The notes under the pieces were generated by a model. That model saw nothing but the letters and a program-made list of their open reading frames with translations. It did no database searches and was not told where the DNA came from. The translations under genes were made by a program, and so were the position numbers. From the NCBI RefSeq assembly GCF_030410515.1, contig NZ_JAUHHD010000001.1, positions 1-64,000 of the forward strand: a stretch of DNA of 64,000 nt, read 5' to 3'. Positions 8,680 through 25,387 of this stretch are shown piece after piece. The DNA is from Arthrobacter sp. YD4. GTDB lineage: Bacteria > Actinomycetota > Actinomycetes > Actinomycetales > Micrococcaceae. Within the stretch, counting starts at the first letter, position 1. Every line of letters starts with the position of its first letter.

Positions 8680-10698
8680 ATGCTCAGCCCGGATCTGCAC
8701 TCAGTTTCATCAGCACCAACCCGGAGTGCGCGCCCGCGCAACCGGCCCACCGGCGGACCAAAAATCTCACTTTCCCAGATACTGCTGCTCTTGGTCATTT
8801 CTTTTCTCGCGTTTCTTGCCGTTGTAGCCGTGCGAAACTCTGGAGCACTGACGGGTTGGCGCTTTGGAATTCTCCTGGGTTTCGTCCTGCTCCTCATTCC
8901 GACGTCGCGGAGCTTCTCCCAGCGCATTCTTGTTGCCAGTGTCGGCATCGCTGGCTTGGCACCGATTATCTGGTGGTACTCCGGTCCAGTGCCGGGGCTT
9001 GACCGCGGCTCCTTCGTTCTGGCGTTAGCGGCTGCCGGTCTTACGGCGTCAGCAGCTTTCTGGATCGTGACACGGCGGCCTCTCCGATCGTTTTTGCCGT
9101 ATGCAAACGTTGTTGACATTCTGCCTGTCGTAGCGGCCCTCGCTTCTCTTTGGGTGGTTCAGGGATTCATTTCGGTCCGCTCCCCTGAGGAAGCACTTCT
9201 GCTTCTCACCAGGTCTTGGGACTTTGCACCCCACTTCAACATGTACGACATGATTCGAAACCATGGGGCGGTCCTGGCCGTCCTCCCGGCCTCCGCGGAC
9301 GGCAGCCCCTGGTCCGCCGCAACCTACCCTCAAGGGTTCCACTCGCTGTTAGCGACATTGGCGGAAGTTGTCGCCGGTAGCAGACCAGGCGATCCGGGCG
9401 AGGAGCTTGTGCTCTTTTGCCGGCTGATCGGGGCGGTTACGATTCTCGGCACAGTGATGGTCATCGCTGGATTGACTTCGCTCCCGGTACTACGGCGGAA
9501 TTTCCTCGTCACACTGCCGCTTGTCACGATCGTCGCAACGGCCTGGATTGTGGGTCCCGGGTCGATTCCGGTGTTCGGTGCGTTCCCCAACTTCGGGCTG
9601 GGTGTGGCTCTCTGCGTGGCGTGCATCGCCATAGTTCAACTGAGGCGGGTCATCCCGCCGTCGCTCGCTTCAGCTGCCCTTACGATGGCTCTGGTGGGAG
9701 TGGCCCACGGCTGGATTCTCCTCCTCGTCCTCTGCCTCCCCAGCGTCGCCGTTTACGGATGGCACTTGATTCGACACCGTACGCAGCTAAGGAGTTGGGA
9801 CGTCACCGTACAGTCCGCCATAGCGGTCGTCGGCGTGGCTGCACTGGGCGCTGCTGTCTGGCAGCTCCACGCGCTCTCCGCTGGCGACGTGCTCACGACG
9901 AACGGCGGTATCGCTTTGGCTGACACCGGCGTCGCTGTCCTCTGCGTCATCGCTAACGCTTTTGTTGCCCTCGCCTTCTTCTCGCGGCGCAAGGCCGGAA
10001 GCGAGGAGCACAGACACGGGACGCTCACTTCTTTACATGTCCTGGCTACACCGCTCTTCGGGGCGGCCCTCCTGCTGGCGCTTGGCATCTTCCAACTTGT
10101 GCAGTCGGGATCTGTGACCTACTACTTCCACAAGTCGTTCCTGGCAGTGGAAATTGTCGCCATCGTCTGCACCGTGATTGGTGTTGCGGAACTCTGGTCG
10201 CCGATCCTTCTCAAGAAAAGCGGCCGTAAGACCTTCGTGGCAGCGTCGTTACTGACGACCCTGGGGGCGACTCAGTTTTTTGGACTGCCCTTTACCGGAA
10301 TGAGCGAGCAAGGGCTCAAGCCCACCGCAAGTGGCGCCACCGCACTCCTTCAGCAAACGACCGCACTTTCGGGACCAATGCCGCCCCTGATTCCCAAGCT
10401 TCTCGCCATATCCCGGGTCAAGCAGGAACGAACCTTCATCTACGCCGGCTTCAACGATTTCTTTGACCCCCTCCTAGCGGCGCAGTGGTCCCTGACGCTT
10501 CAAGGCAAGTGGACGAACAAGGTCGAACCTGCCATTCCCCTGGTAAGCCCGCTATATAAAGGTCCTTCCAAGGTGCCCAACGCAATGATTGCCATATTGG
10601 AGAAAATGCCGGAACTCGATGTCATGGTCGATCCAGAGCTCCTGCCCGAACTGCGGGCTGCATTCCCGGAATATGCCTCCCGGATCATAACTTACTAA
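8680..10698 (+). CDS. Large polytopic membrane protein, probable GT-C-like glycosyltransferase
   Basis: A 672-residue protein with roughly a dozen membrane segments between residues 32 and 520 and a soluble C-terminal domain of about 120 residues. Between the early membrane segments lies D181-x3-H185-x-N187 and, about 30 residues on, Y216-P217-x3-H221. The same arrangement occurs in the protein encoded at 13148-15130. GT-C enzymes keep acidic catalytic residues in an early extracellular loop and use polyprenyl-phosphate sugars, so a similar role is plausible but inferred. ATG 8680 follows AAGGAA at good spacing. It is downstream of the GT2/DUF2304 pair with 150 bases between. Confidence 0.65.
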   Translation: MLSPDLHSVSSAPTRSARPRNRPTGGPKISLSQILLLLVISFLAFLAVVAVRNSGALTGWRFGILLGFVLLLIPTSRSFSQRILVASVGIAGLAPIIWWYSGPVPGLDRGSFVLALAAAGLTASAAFWIVTRRPLRSFLPYANVVDILPVVAALASLWVVQGFISVRSPEEALLLLTRSWDFAPHFNMYDMIRNHGAVLAVLPASADGSPWSAATYPQGFHSLLATLAEVVAGSRPGDPGEELVLFCRLIGAVTILGTVMVIAGLTSLPVLRRNFLVTLPLVTIVATAWIVGPGSIPVFGAFPNFGLGVALCVACIAIVQLRRVIPPSLASAALTMALVGVAHGWILLLVLCLPSVAVYGWHLIRHRTQLRSWDVTVQSAIAVVGVAALGAAVWQLHALSAGDVLTTNGGIALADTGVAVLCVIANAFVALAFFSRRKAGSEEHRHGTLTSLHVLATPLFGAALLLALGIFQLVQSGSVTYYFHKSFLAVEIVAIVCTVIGVAELWSPILLKKSGRKTFVAASLLTTLGATQFFGLPFTGMSEQGLKPTASGATALLQQTTALSGPMPPLIPKLLAISRVKQERTFIYAGFNDFFDPLLAAQWSLTLQGKWTNKVEPAIPLVSPLYKGPSKVPNAMIAILEKMPELDVMVDPELLPELRAAFPEYASRIITY

Positions 10699-10766
10699 AG
10701 AGCGCGGGGACCGAAGTAACCTACTAGTCTCCAACAGCCGGGTCCGCCCCGTCCCAATAACAGCAA

Positions 10767-10795
10767 ACGCCCCGCCGGATTATCCAGCGGGGCGT
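10767..10795. terminator. Bidirectional hairpin between convergent genes
   Basis: A perfect 9-bp stem (ACGCCCCGC / GCGGGGCGT) with an 11-base loop, preceded by AAA and followed by a mixed CTGTG tail. It lies between the convergent polytopic protein gene and the epimerase gene, so it can serve both strands. Confidence 0.7.
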
Positions 10796-10875
10796 CTGTG
10801 TTCGCGACGAAAGTCTTCGACGAGCCGATCAGACTGCGGCTTGGCGAACCATGACGCAGTCGTCCTCAGCGATGG

Positions 10876-12033
10876 TCAGCGGTTCCTGTCAATGTTGACG
10901 AAAATTCCCGTCCGCTGGTGGTGCGTGTGGGCAGTCGACCGAATGAAGTTCACCGTCCGGCGCGACGTATCGCTGATCTGGTAATCAGCGGGAACGACCG
11001 GCGGTCCATCGTTCTGGAACTGATCCAAGACAATCTCAATTGCGTCCACGATCGCATCAGCGGTGACACCCGTCGTGATGATGGCCGCAGTGTCGAGCGA
11101 TTCAGGCCGCTCAATAGCGTCCCTCAGCGTGACGGCGGGGAAGCCGAGCAGTGAGGATTCTTCGCTGATGGTCCCGCTGTCGGAGAGGACCAGCTTTGCT
11201 TCCTGCTGGAGCTTCACGTAGTCGTTGAAGCCGAACGGGGGGTGGAAGCGCAGTCCCTCCTTCAGCTCTTCCGGCTGGCTTTCGAGCCTTTTGCGAGTAC
11301 GCGGGTGGGTCGACACCAGGACCGGAACTTCGTACCGGCGGCTGAGCGTCTGGAGGGCTTTAAGGATCTCTGCCAGACGTTCCGGGCTGTCCACATTCTC
11401 TTCGCGGTGAACGCTCACCATGAAGTAGCCGCCTGAGGTGAGGTTCTGCTTCTCAAGAACGTCGCTGCTGGAAATGGCGTCGGCATTACCCTGCAGCACC
11501 TCCTTCATCGGAGAACCTGTCAGGAGGATCCTTGAGGGGTGGAGCCCTTCCGCCAGGAGATTGCGGCGGGCGTGTTCGGTGTAGACGAGGTTGTAATCTG
11601 CTACGTGATCGACCAGGCGGCGGTTGGTCTCCTCCGGCACGTTCTCATCGAAGCAACGGTTCCCTGCTTCCATGTGGTAGACGGGGATTCTCATACGCTT
11701 GGCCATGAGGGCAGAGATGCAACTGTTGGTGTCACCCAAAACAACCATGGCGTCAGGTTTTTCGGCCAGCAGCACTTCCTCGGTCTTGGCCAGTATCGAA
11801 CCCAATACCGCGCCGAGGGACGACGTGTCGGCTTCAAGGAAGTGGTCGGGCTTCCTCAGCCCGAGGTCCTCGAAAAAAACCTCATTGAGTTCATAATCGT
11901 AATTCTGCCCCGTGTGGACCAGCACATGGTCGGTGCTGCGATCAAGCCGTCGGATCGTAGCCGCTAAGCGGATGATCTCGGGTCGTGTTCCTACTATGGT
12001 CAGTACTTTTAGCCTGCGGCCAGCGTCGGTCAT
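10876..12033 (-). CDS. fnlC: UDP-N-acetylglucosamine 2-epimerase family (FnlC/WbjD/CapG type)
   Basis: A 385-residue GT-B-like epimerase. It has LTIVGTRPEIIRLAA at the N-terminus, GDTNSCISAL, HMEAGNRCFDENVPEE and SDSGTISEE near the end. The HMEAGNRCFDE form, rather than HVEAGLR of ordinary WecB, points to the WbjD/FnlC branch, which makes UDP-L-FucNAc by 2-epimerisation in the last step of the pathway. It overlaps the upstream fnlB-like gene by four bases, so the two steps are coupled. The convergent terminator at 10767-10795 follows it. Confidence 0.85.
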   Translation of the reverse strand: MTDAGRRLKVLTIVGTRPEIIRLAATIRRLDRSTDHVLVHTGQNYDYELNEVFFEDLGLRKPDHFLEADTSSLGAVLGSILAKTEEVLLAEKPDAMVVLGDTNSCISALMAKRMRIPVYHMEAGNRCFDENVPEETNRRLVDHVADYNLVYTEHARRNLLAEGLHPSRILLTGSPMKEVLQGNADAISSSDVLEKQNLTSGGYFMVSVHREENVDSPERLAEILKALQTLSRRYEVPVLVSTHPRTRKRLESQPEELKEGLRFHPPFGFNDYVKLQQEAKLVLSDSGTISEESSLLGFPAVTLRDAIERPESLDTAAIITTGVTADAIVDAIEIVLDQFQNDGPPVVPADYQISDTSRRTVNFIRSTAHTHHQRTGIFVNIDRNR

Positions 12034-13121
12034 ACTTCCTCCGGGAAGGTGTCGGGAGAGGCTGGGTCAAATATTTCATTGATCCAGAACATGGTATAAA
12101 GCTTATCCGATCCAACATTGGTGATGTTATGGGACCACATTGTCGGCATATCGATAGCAACTGGATTTTCACCGGTCACAGGGAACGTCAGAACCTCATT
12201 AGAGAACATTTTTCGCATGGCGATTTCGGCGGTACCTGAAAGAACGGTAAATCGCTCGATTTTACGCCGGTGGTAGTGCTGCCCCCGCGTCACGCCTGGC
12301 TCCGTGGTAGAGAAAGAGGCCTGCCCCTCCCCGCCAGCGCTGCGGATGACTTCAAAAAAGGCACCTCGGGCGTCTTCCTTCCGATTCAGCATGATGGGAA
12401 GCCGCTCGCCGACCAAAAATGACCTATAGGTATTAAACAGATCACGTTCAAATGTATTTGCAATATCCGGAATAGTGCCGTCCGTGTACGAATGGGCCAT
12501 GGACCCTATCAGTTCCGCAACTTCGCTCACTTTCCTGACTGTTGCCAAATTGTGGGCATCGTCGGGCGCATGAATTCCGAGCAGAACTTCTGCAGCCGTT
12601 TGCACGTGCAAAAGCCGCAGTTCTTTATCGTCCTTCACCTCCAGAGGCTTGCCTTCCGAAGCGAGCTGGCAGAAGGTTGCGACGACCGAGTTGTAGAAGG
12701 GCTTCCCGTGCTCACCGAAGAGATTCGGAAGCTTTACGTCGACGAAAGTCGCGCCGGCATCTTCGGCTGCCTTCCTAAGAATCCGGCCGGCTTCTTGCTT
12801 TCCCTGACCGTAGGGACTCTGGTTGCCGGCCTGGATGGAGTTGGCGTAGACCACCGTGGCTGGAACCGATGTCGCCTCGCCCAGTGCCTTGGCGAGTTGC
12901 TGGGCGAATCTCACGTTGCCCTCTCGGACTGCGTCGTCGTCACCGCGGTTGACGCCTGCTATGTGGACAAGGGTTGTAGCCCTCTCCATGAGCCCTGTAG
13001 CCGAGCCGATGTCGAACTTGTCTCCGAGAGGCAGAGGCTCCGTCGTCCTGTCCAGGCTATGCGCAAGGACACGGGTGTGCCATCCGAGGAAGCCGTTGCT
13101 TCCGGTTAGGGCGATTGTCAT
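12030..13121 (-). CDS. fnlB: Bifunctional SDR-cupin reductase (FnlB/WbjC/CapF type)
   Basis: A 363-residue two-domain enzyme. The N-terminal SDR starts MTIALTGSNGFLGWHTRVLA and has Y-x3-K in SPYGQGKQEAG. The C-terminal cupin contains GQHYHRRKIERFTVLSG and WSHNITNVG with metal-ligand histidines. CapF-type enzymes epimerise at C3 (cupin) and reduce C4 (SDR) to give UDP-6-deoxy-L-TalNAc, the middle step to UDP-L-FucNAc. ATG 13121, preceded by GGTAGGAG, was chosen over an upstream in-frame start at 13151. The cupin part (about 12050-12540) reads noticeably richer in A and T than its neighbours. Confidence 0.85.
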   Translation of the reverse strand: MTIALTGSNGFLGWHTRVLAHSLDRTTEPLPLGDKFDIGSATGLMERATTLVHIAGVNRGDDDAVREGNVRFAQQLAKALGEATSVPATVVYANSIQAGNQSPYGQGKQEAGRILRKAAEDAGATFVDVKLPNLFGEHGKPFYNSVVATFCQLASEGKPLEVKDDKELRLLHVQTAAEVLLGIHAPDDAHNLATVRKVSEVAELIGSMAHSYTDGTIPDIANTFERDLFNTYRSFLVGERLPIMLNRKEDARGAFFEVIRSAGGEGQASFSTTEPGVTRGQHYHRRKIERFTVLSGTAEIAMRKMFSNEVLTFPVTGENPVAIDMPTMWSHNITNVGSDKLYTMFWINEIFDPASPDTFPEEV

Positions 13122-13147
13122 GCCGACACTCCTACCACGTTGATGTG

Positions 13148-15130
13148 TCACTGCCCGCAGGCAGTCAACTTATAGATTTTTGCTTGACCTTGGGAGTCAA
13201 CAAGACTCGCTACTCCGGAGGCCACAAGGTTATCCAGCCCACGGAACCCGTTGTCTCCCCCGTGGACCTCTTGATGGCCGAAGTCGAGTACGTAGCCAAC
13301 GTGCAACTTCTGAACGATTGGACAGATCGTCGGATCTGTTTTTGCCGTGTTGAGGCGCGTGAATAGCTCCACGGCTCCCGAGGGAAGTTCGCTTAGCATG
13401 TGGAGTTGAACCAGTTTCCTCCCGGTGAATGCATAAGCCAGAGCGCTGCCATTCCAAGGGTTACCTACCAGGACGGCGTCTTGGGGTACCTCGGCGGGTA
13501 GTCGATTCATGAGGGTCATTTCGTCCGAAGAGACAAGCGGAGAATCGTTGGCCAGTCGGTAACCGGCCGCTGCCGAGTTCGTTGCTTCACGGACGTTGGC
13601 CTGCTGAGTTGCGAGCGTCAACAGACAGATGACCGCCACTGCACCCACGGCCGCTAGAGGCTTAGAGGCCGCCAGCGGAGTCTTACGGCGGCTCCTAGAG
13701 GCCAGCCCACGAAGCTGGGGCTCCAGCCAACGGTCCCACCCTCGCACCGCGCCAACGACAGCGAAGGGCAGGAGCACCATCGGCAACAGCGAGGCCAACC
13801 GGGGAGGGTCGTTGTACCAGACGCCAGTGAAAAATGTCCGAAGGCTACCGAACGGAAATGACGCCACGATCACGAACAACGACGCGATCACCACGAACAT
13901 GCCAATGAGCCAGTACTGCTGGCGTCGTCGAATTACTGAGATAAGCCCCGCAACCGCCAGCAACGCCACCGCCCATGACACTGACCGACCGATAGCCGAA
14001 CTTGTCAGCACCTCGCCGATCGCGCGTCCGGTAGTTTCAATGGGGGGCCAAAAGGCGGCAACCTCAGGAGGTCGCATGGCCTTCCAGAGGACAAGGACGG
14101 CGCCCAGGCCGAGCAGCAGCAGTAGTGCCATTCCACCAAGGCGGAGAGCTACATGCTGCGAGCGGCGTCGAATAGCGACAACTCCCCTGAACCATAAGAT
14201 CAGGAGAGGGGGCAGCAACATGGCCAGGAGTGCCATCGTGCTGCTCGGGTGGGCCAAGGTGAGGCCGGGAAGCACCGAGGCGAAGAGGAGCCATGAGACG
14301 GCCGCCGACCCAGAACGCGACCAGCCCAGTCCCAGGGCTTGAATTCCCAATGCTACGGCTATCGGTAGAAGGGCGTTCCCTAGGAAGTTCGGGTAAAGGA
14401 CCCCGAAGTCCAAGAGCAGGAGCGGAAAAGCGCCGAAAGCTGCAGAGAGAATTCCCGCCGCGACGCTAACGGCTACGCGTTCACCGAGGACCTTGTGCAC
14501 GAGGAGAATGCACCCGAGAGGCCAAACGATTGAACCGACAATCAAATTGATGACGTTCACTGAAACAGGGATCGATGCACCTGTGGTGACGGCAATCAAA
14601 GCTACGAGATCGTGCCAGGCCGCGGGGTAGAAGCCTCCGCCGGTCATGCCGCTAACGGTGATCGATGAACCGGAGCCTGTATCAAGGATGTAACGCACGG
14701 CGTTGAGGTGGAAGACATTGTCGAAGGTCTGCGAAAAAGCTTCCGGGCGACCGAAGGCGACGACGAGACGACGTGATATGAGGAATGCCGCTGCAACCAA
14801 GGCCAGCGTGTGTCCCCCCACATTCAGCCACTTGATCGGGGTTTGGGTTCGGGGACGTTCAGCCGCCCCAGCTGGAGAGAGCAGTTTCGTAGCCACCCAC
14901 GCGATAGCGGCAACTATCAGTGCGAATATCCCAACCGGGACAATCGACCACCGCATGTTGATCAAGGGAGCGATCAACGCAGCTACCGCAACAATTGAGA
15001 CTGTAATGGCCGGCGCGACAGCCAGCAGTGCGATCCCCCGTAGCCTACTGACCCAGCCCACGCAGAGTCCCGGTACAAACAGCACCCCGATCCCCAGGCA
15101 AAGATGCGGGACTATCGACCACCATGACAC
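13148..15130 (-). CDS. Large polytopic membrane protein (DUF6541-like), probable GT-C-like enzyme
   Basis: A 660-residue membrane protein with about 13-15 hydrophobic segments and a C-terminal soluble part of about 150 residues. It carries D137-x3-H141-x-N143 and Y168-P169-x3-H173 in an early loop, the same pattern as the protein at 8680-10698. DUF6541 proteins are frequent in actinobacterial surface-glycan loci; their activity is not established. The ATG is preceded by GGAGG at normal spacing. It ends 26 bases before fnlB and probably co-transcribes with it. The 255 bases upstream (15131-15385) hold no gene I can support. Confidence 0.7.
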   Translation of the reverse strand: MSWWSIVPHLCLGIGVLFVPGLCVGWVSRLRGIALLAVAPAITVSIVAVAALIAPLINMRWSIVPVGIFALIVAAIAWVATKLLSPAGAAERPRTQTPIKWLNVGGHTLALVAAAFLISRRLVVAFGRPEAFSQTFDNVFHLNAVRYILDTGSGSSITVSGMTGGGFYPAAWHDLVALIAVTTGASIPVSVNVINLIVGSIVWPLGCILLVHKVLGERVAVSVAAGILSAAFGAFPLLLLDFGVLYPNFLGNALLPIAVALGIQALGLGWSRSGSAAVSWLLFASVLPGLTLAHPSSTMALLAMLLPPLLILWFRGVVAIRRRSQHVALRLGGMALLLLLGLGAVLVLWKAMRPPEVAAFWPPIETTGRAIGEVLTSSAIGRSVSWAVALLAVAGLISVIRRRQQYWLIGMFVVIASLFVIVASFPFGSLRTFFTGVWYNDPPRLASLLPMVLLPFAVVGAVRGWDRWLEPQLRGLASRSRRKTPLAASKPLAAVGAVAVICLLTLATQQANVREATNSAAAGYRLANDSPLVSSDEMTLMNRLPAEVPQDAVLVGNPWNGSALAYAFTGRKLVQLHMLSELPSGAVELFTRLNTAKTDPTICPIVQKLHVGYVLDFGHQEVHGGDNGFRGLDNLVASGVASLVDSQGQAKIYKLTACGQ

Positions 15131-15360
15131 GAAATTCCTCCATAAATTGTCTGGCGCGGGCGAGAAATGGATCGCCGTCGCACCTCCCGAATACTACGTG
15201 ACTGAGTCCGAACGGTTTCCGCTCCGCCCTGGCAGAGGCCAAAGCGTTTTTGAGGTGACTGTCACCATGCAGGAAGTCGTTCTCAGTCTGGTCAAGCCTC
15301 TCCCCTGTCCAAGGGCGGCGGCCGGCAAAGCACACGTCCTGACAACGTCGCACTTCGTCC

Positions 15361-15376
15361 CCTCAGGTCCCTGAGG
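15361..15376 (-). terminator. Short hairpin after the exporter ATPase gene
   Basis: CCTCAGG and CCTGAGG flank two bases, giving a 7-bp inverted repeat ten bases past the stop of the ABC ATPase gene on the minus strand. The loop is too small for all seven pairs and there is no T-tract, so termination may be inefficient. Confidence 0.35.
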
Positions 15377-15385
15377 TCTTAGCAA

Positions 15386-16111
15386 CTACGAACGCAGCAG
15401 GGCCACGGCCTCTTCGATTGGACCGTCGAACATGAGCTTCCCATGCTCGAGGACGACTCCACGCTCACAAATTCGGGAGACCAGATCGAGATCGTGACTA
15501 ACGACAACCAGGGTTTTTCCGTCGCGGGCGAGTTCCTGGATTTTGCCGATGCACTTTCGCTGAAAAGGTTCATCGCCGACGGCGAGAATCTCATCGATAA
15601 GGAAGACCTCGGGATCGGTATGTACAGCCACGGAGAAGGCGAGGCGCAGGTACATGCCGGACGAGTAGAACTTGACCTCGGTATCGATGAACTGGCCGAT
15701 CTCAGAGAATTCGACGATGTCGTCGAACCGGTCCTTGACCTGCTGCTCGGTCATGCCGAGGATAGCCCCGTTGAGGAAGACGTTGTCCCTGCCCGACAGA
15801 TCGGGGTGGAAGCCGGCGCCAACCTCAATCAGGCCAGCAACGCGCCCCCGGGTCTTGACCGTGCCCGAGTCGGGCAGCATGACTCCCGAGATGTGCTTCA
15901 ACAGGGTCGACTTTCCCGAGCCGTTCAGACCCAGCAACGCCACTGTTTCGCCCGCCTGGACTTCCACGGACACGTTCTTCAACGCATGGAACTTTTCGGA
16001 AAGGTCGCCTTTCCGCCCCTTCGCCAACCACACCACCGCCTCCTTCAGAGACCTCGTGTGGCGTAGTACGAACTGTTTGCTGATGTTAGATACTTCGATC
16101 GCCGTGACCAC
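15386..16111 (-). CDS. Polysaccharide ABC exporter ATPase (Wzt/TagH/RfbE type)
   Basis: A 241-residue nucleotide-binding subunit. It shows Walker A GLNGSGKST, a signature region YSSGMYLRLAFSVAVH, Walker B VFLIDEIL and the switch histidine in VVSHDLD. The non-canonical signature motif (YSSGM) is typical of the O-antigen/teichoic-acid export subfamily. At 241 residues it lacks the C-terminal carbohydrate-binding extension of some Wzt proteins. The GTG start immediately follows the permease stop with no gap. With that permease it should export lipid-linked glycan, probably the galactan made by the next two genes. Confidence 0.9.
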   Translation of the reverse strand: MVTAIEVSNISKQFVLRHTRSLKEAVVWLAKGRKGDLSEKFHALKNVSVEVQAGETVALLGLNGSGKSTLLKHISGVMLPDSGTVKTRGRVAGLIEVGAGFHPDLSGRDNVFLNGAILGMTEQQVKDRFDDIVEFSEIGQFIDTEVKFYSSGMYLRLAFSVAVHTDPEVFLIDEILAVGDEPFQRKCIGKIQELARDGKTLVVVSHDLDLVSRICERGVVLEHGKLMFDGPIEEAVALLRS

Positions 16112-16989
16112 TCAAAGCTCCTGTGCGAAACGGCCCTCAAGGCGCCGAAAGGTGAATTGACCCAACGCAACGATGACTACCGCAACGACGAGGCCAACCG
16201 GCAGCCACAGGCCGAAAAGATTCGGGGGCATCGCTGCCGAACCGTCCGTCGTCGGAAACCAGAACGCGTAGTGGAAAAGCTCCACCCCTATGGTGATTGG
16301 GTTCGCTTGATAGATGGCGAAAGCGGTGCTTCCAAGCTTTTGCTCGACCATGGACCACGCGTACATGACCGGGGACGCCCAGGTTGCAACCATCAGTAGC
16401 ATGTCGACGAGGTTCTCTGAGTCGCGGAAGTAAACATTGGCCGCACCGAAAAGCAGACCCAGCCCAGTCGCCAGCATTCCCACAATGATGAACCCGGCCA
16501 GCGCAGCAAGAAGCTGGATCAGATTCGGGTGCCATCCCGCAAAGACGCACCCCACTACGAGGACTACGAGTTGAGGGAAGAAGTGAACTGCCGAGACCCA
16601 CACGGATGCCACCGGGAACAGCTCGCGTGGAAGGTAGATTTTCTTGATCAAATTGCCATTCATCACGATGGACCGTGCTGCGTTGCCCAGCGCTTCTGAG
16701 AAGAAGTTGATTAGTACGATGCCGGAAAACAGGTAGACGGCGTAGTTGGCCAATCCCTCCGGATTTCTGGCACTCCGCTCCAATCCGAGGAAGATACCCA
16801 AGGCTACATAAAATACGACGAACTGGACGCCCGGCTTCACATAAGACCAGAGGAGGCCTAGGACAGAGCCTCGGTACCGAACCTTGAGTTCTTTCCGCAC
16901 CAACAGCTTGAGCAGGAAGCCGGACTGCTTGATATCACGCAGTCCGCCGCCTAATCCTGGGGTCGTCAACTCCCCGGTAGAAATTACGC

Positions 16990-16993
<4 letters not shown>
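16112..16993 (-). CDS. Polysaccharide ABC exporter permease (Wzm/TagG/RfbD type)
   Basis: A 293-residue ABC-2 family permease with a cytosolic N-terminus, VRKELKVRYRGSVLGLLWSY before the first membrane segment (the amphipathic region typical of the family) and six hydrophobic segments. It pairs with the ATPase encoded immediately downstream. The GTG start overlaps the stop of the GlfT2-like gene as GTGA, so exporter and galactosyltransferase are translationally linked. In mycobacteria a related exporter (Rv3781/Rv3783) moves the galactan intermediate. Confidence 0.9.
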
Positions 16994-24678
<7,685 letters not shown>

Positions 24679-24733
24679 AGCCCGGATCAGGCGAACGGGG
24701 ATGACGCCCCCGCGACGAACCCCGGAGTGGTGC

Positions 24734-25219
24734 CTACAGCGCCGGCGGGGACCCAGCAACCCGAGAGGCATAGGCGATGACGCGCTTGTCGAACAACAGC
24801 ACGATCGCGACGGCGGCCGGCACCAGCATCGCAAGCCCGGCCAGCGGGTACCCGCCCGTCAGCGTGGGGAACCCGATCGTGAGCGCAAACAGCTGGGCCA
24901 CCAGCGCGCCCGCGCGCGGCCAACGGTAGCCGCGGAACAGGAAGTGGCCCACCGCGAACAGCCAGGCCGAGAAGGCCAGCAACAAGCCGAGGGTGAAGAC
25001 CGCACCCCAGAAGGAAAGCACCGGCGCTCCGGTCAGCAACTGCAGCGCATACCAGCCGGCCGCCACCAAGAGGGCCACTGCCTCGAGGGCAGCAACGGCC
25101 GAAATCACGGCGATGCCGGCGGGACGGGAAGGCCGGGCCGGGTCCGGTGCGCCGGCGGGCGAACCGCCAGTGTTGTCGGGCTCAACCGGCTCCTGGGGAT
25201 TCTCTGCGGGTCTTGACAC
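24734..25219 (-). CDS. Small four-helix membrane protein, unknown function
   Basis: A 161-residue protein with a proline-rich N-terminus (SRPAENPQEPVEPDN) and about four membrane segments from residue 37 onward. I do not recognise a functional motif. GTG 25219 is chosen because the segment between it and an upstream in-frame start at 25339 looks non-coding and crosses the inverted repeats at 25260-25297. It converges on the EssC-like gene with 55 bases between the stops. Its promoter region is shared, back to back, with whiB1. Confidence 0.6.
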   Translation of the reverse strand: MSRPAENPQEPVEPDNTGGSPAGAPDPARPSRPAGIAVISAVAALEAVALLVAAGWYALQLLTGAPVLSFWGAVFTLGLLLAFSAWLFAVGHFLFRGYRWPRAGALVAQLFALTIGFPTLTGGYPLAGLAMLVPAAVAIVLLFDKRVIAYASRVAGSPPAL

Positions 25220-25259
25220 ACTGGCACCATACCCGACATAGTCAAAACCACTTGGGGGA

Positions 25260-25297
25260 CCGCCGATGCATGTGATGCATCGCTCACGAATCGGCGG
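25260..25297. promoter_or_regulatory. Nested inverted repeats between divergent genes
   Basis: CGATGCA and TGCATCG (25264-25270 and 25276-25282) form a perfect 7-bp inverted repeat around TGTGA. They sit inside or beside a second perfect 8-bp inverted repeat, CCGCCGAT and ATCGGCGG (25260-25267 and 25290-25297). The position between two divergent genes suggests an operator. A TGTGA-N8-TCACG half-match to a CRP-type site is present, but the spacing is two bases too long. Confidence 0.45.
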
Positions 25298-25364
25298 CAT
25301 ATGGACCGCTAAAACCCCTTGTTTACGCAGCGTTAACATGACACGCTTAATCCAGATGACCGAG

Positions 25365-25387
25365 GGGGCCCACTGGGCCCCTTTCTT
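25365..25387 (+). terminator. Terminator-like hairpin in the whiB1 leader
   Basis: GGGGCC and GGCCCC (25365-25370 and 25376-25381) pair around CACTG and are followed by TTTCTT. The structure lies about 70 bases upstream of whiB1 and points toward it. It could attenuate whiB1 transcription or stop read-through from upstream. Confidence 0.5.

Noticed and set aside
25271..25290. CRP site TGTGA-N8-TCACG
   Set aside because: The consensus needs six bases between half-sites; eight is off, so it is only mentioned as a half-match.
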